Origin: Brachynemurus nebulosus
Taxonomy: Eukaryota > Arthropoda > Insecta > Neuroptera > Myrmeleontidae
Direction of reading: 5' to 3'
Assembly (NCBI GenBank): GCA_035578155.1
Contig: JAPWDM010000009.1
Location: 2,950,001 to 3,014,000 of the forward strand
DNA: 64,000 nt
Made by a program: the position numbers and the translations under genes
The notes under the pieces: model-generated
Seen by the model: the letters and a program-made list of their open reading frames with translations, nothing else
Database searches by the model: none
Told to the model about the DNA's origin: nothing
Shown: positions 62,297-64,000 of the stretch, piece after piece
How the letters are laid out: each line of letters opens with the position of its first letter
How positions within the stretch are numbered: position 1 is the first letter of the stretch

Positions 62297-64000
62297 TTTT
62301 ATTAAAAATTTTCAAAAACACTATTACAATGCCATTCACTGTTTACAATGAGACATTAAGGAACCGAACGTATTTAGCTTAACAACTAAAATAAAAAATT
62401 ATGAGTTGATTCAAAAACAAAAACTGTTTATGTTTCATTGTGATTATGCATTATTAATCACTTAACCCTACCGGCTGCGCCAGTTCCAATCTATTTATTC
62501 ACTTTTTAAACTCTGACAAATAAATAAAGTTTTTGTAGACGTAACTGTACATTCGGGAAACGTACAATTTGGATAACGAAATTTCGAGAAAGCGGAATAA
62601 CGTTAATGATTCATTATTATATGTGTTTCGCCTGAAATTGTATGTGTATCGAAAGGGTTAATGTATGAAAATCGATATGAAAGCAATTATATATATTGGA
62701 AAAATTGATATATTTTCCCATAATTTACATACAATACAAATTATAAATATGAAATATTGATTCAATGGCTCGTAATATATTATTTACAATTTTTAATTAA
62801 GTACTTTACAAATGTTTCTATTTAAAATAATAAGTTCTGAAAACGTTTCTAGATTATTCATATATGTAATTGTATTGTACGTAACTGCATACACTCAATT
62901 TCAAAAATGTTGAACACCTGGCTATGTTTCTACGTGCTTTAGCTAACTGCAGTAATCTCTCGATAAGTTTCTCATTGTTGTGGAAGGTACAGTAACTACT
63001 GACTATAGTACGGAATTTGTAGTTGACTTAATTAATCATTCTGTTAAAATTAAAGGAAGTTTGTGACATCACTCATTTGGTGTCGGAATTTAGATTCGTC
63101 AAAAATATAATTATTGTAAAACATTCTATTCGAAAACCGGTAAAAATATAAAAATACTATTCTATTCGAATATTCTATTCTAAAATACTATTCTATTCGA
63201 AAGTAAGCAATAGTATGAGCGTGGACATCAAAAAAGAGACTAAATAGTGATATTAGACAAAAGTTCTAGAATATTCTATACAGAATCTAGTGAAGATATA
63301 AAAGAATCCACTTCACTATTGGATTAATCGTGGAAAAAGAAGGTAAACAGAGGAATATGATAGAAGTTCTAAAATGTTTTAATTGATAATCAGATGGAAT
63401 AATTGTATTTTTGTATTTAATAAATCTGTATTTTTGTGTACACAACTATATCCTACGAATTTCTTCCTTCCGTGATTGTAAAGGTGAGGTGAACTATAAA
63501 TTCCGAGCTCTGCTACCAGTTATTATTACATATACATTAATTAATTAATGGTGGTATTTGATAACTTCCCATTTCTTAGTATATCCGGGTTCTATCATCC
63601 CTTAACCGGAATGTTATCAAGTGGCTACCATACCCAAAATGACGAAATTAAAAATTTTCGATCAATTGATATCTGAAATGAATTTTCATAGATTCTTCGT
63701 TTACTTCATCTAAAAAAAAAACGTGGCAAGTGCATGTTGGACAGGCATTAAGCCAGGATTTCGTAGTTCAGTGTGGGTAGACCATTCAACGCGATGACAG
63801 AAATGACGAATTCATAAGGATTTCGTCGTTCGAACTACGAAATCGTAAAACAGTAAGGACTACAATCAAGATCAATCGAATATTTGTGTGTTAATTTCTT
63901 TTGAAACGGAGTGTACAATTAAATATTAAAAATTTTTTTTATTATTTATTAAAAACAAAACTTTTTTCTACAATGTAATCATGATACAGCATTAAAAATT
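62297..64000. other. No gene seen; possible NADK promoter at the left edge
   Basis: AT-rich. 63130-63200 has short tandem units of actattctattcgaa. 63725-63860 is a repeat shared with 38275-38690 (aagtgcatg, gacgaatt, gaactacgaaatc). No TATA box or core promoter is convincing upstream of 62296. Confidence 0.4.

Overview
The window is AT-rich nuclear DNA from an arthropod, almost certainly an insect. It has spliced genes with short GT-AG introns, CYP4-type cytochrome P450s in a tandem array, an arthropod-type SLC17 phosphate cotransporter, a short run of TTAGG-type telomere-like units inside a transposon, and very many TA-rich non-autonomous DNA transposons. No bacterial, viral or CRISPR features are seen. 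The species cannot be named from the sequence; a beetle or a related holometabolous insect would fit.

Layout. 1-3180 (+): last three coding exons of an SLC17/MFS anion transporter whose 5' part lies outside the window. 4186-5179 (+): a three-exon CDCA7-type zinc-finger gene that ends early, inside or just after its cysteine-rich domain. 6440-7113 (-): a two-exon gene of unknown function. 7120-13930: no genes, several inverted-repeat transposons. 13931-35584 (-): three tandem CYP4-like P450 genes. Copy A (13931-20028) carries three indels in one exon and is a pseudogene. Copy B (21618-27634) is intact, with nine exons and 514 codons. Copy C (30133-35584) has seven exons, lacks two introns found in A and B, and has a lost splice donor plus a one-base insertion. 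35590-41249: nested transposons. 41250-42462 (-): a large cysteine-rich exon of an unrecognised gene. 45566-46525 (+): a C2H2 zinc-finger protein in a single coding exon. 48780-62296 (-): an almost certainly complete NAD kinase gene with large transposon-filled introns. Its most striking feature is a tandem pair of equally long (83 nt) homologous exons that can only be used one at a time without breaking the reading frame. 62300-64000: no gene seen.

The genes do not form one pathway. NAD kinase makes the NADP that ultimately supplies P450 reductase with NADPH, but there is no reason to see their proximity as more than chance. The main biological interest is the predicted mutually exclusive exon pair in NAD kinase, the P450 group with unusual catalytic motifs and recent decay, the truncated CDCA7, and a dense record of transposon insertions, several with exact target-site duplications and one with its empty site preserved in a paralogous region.
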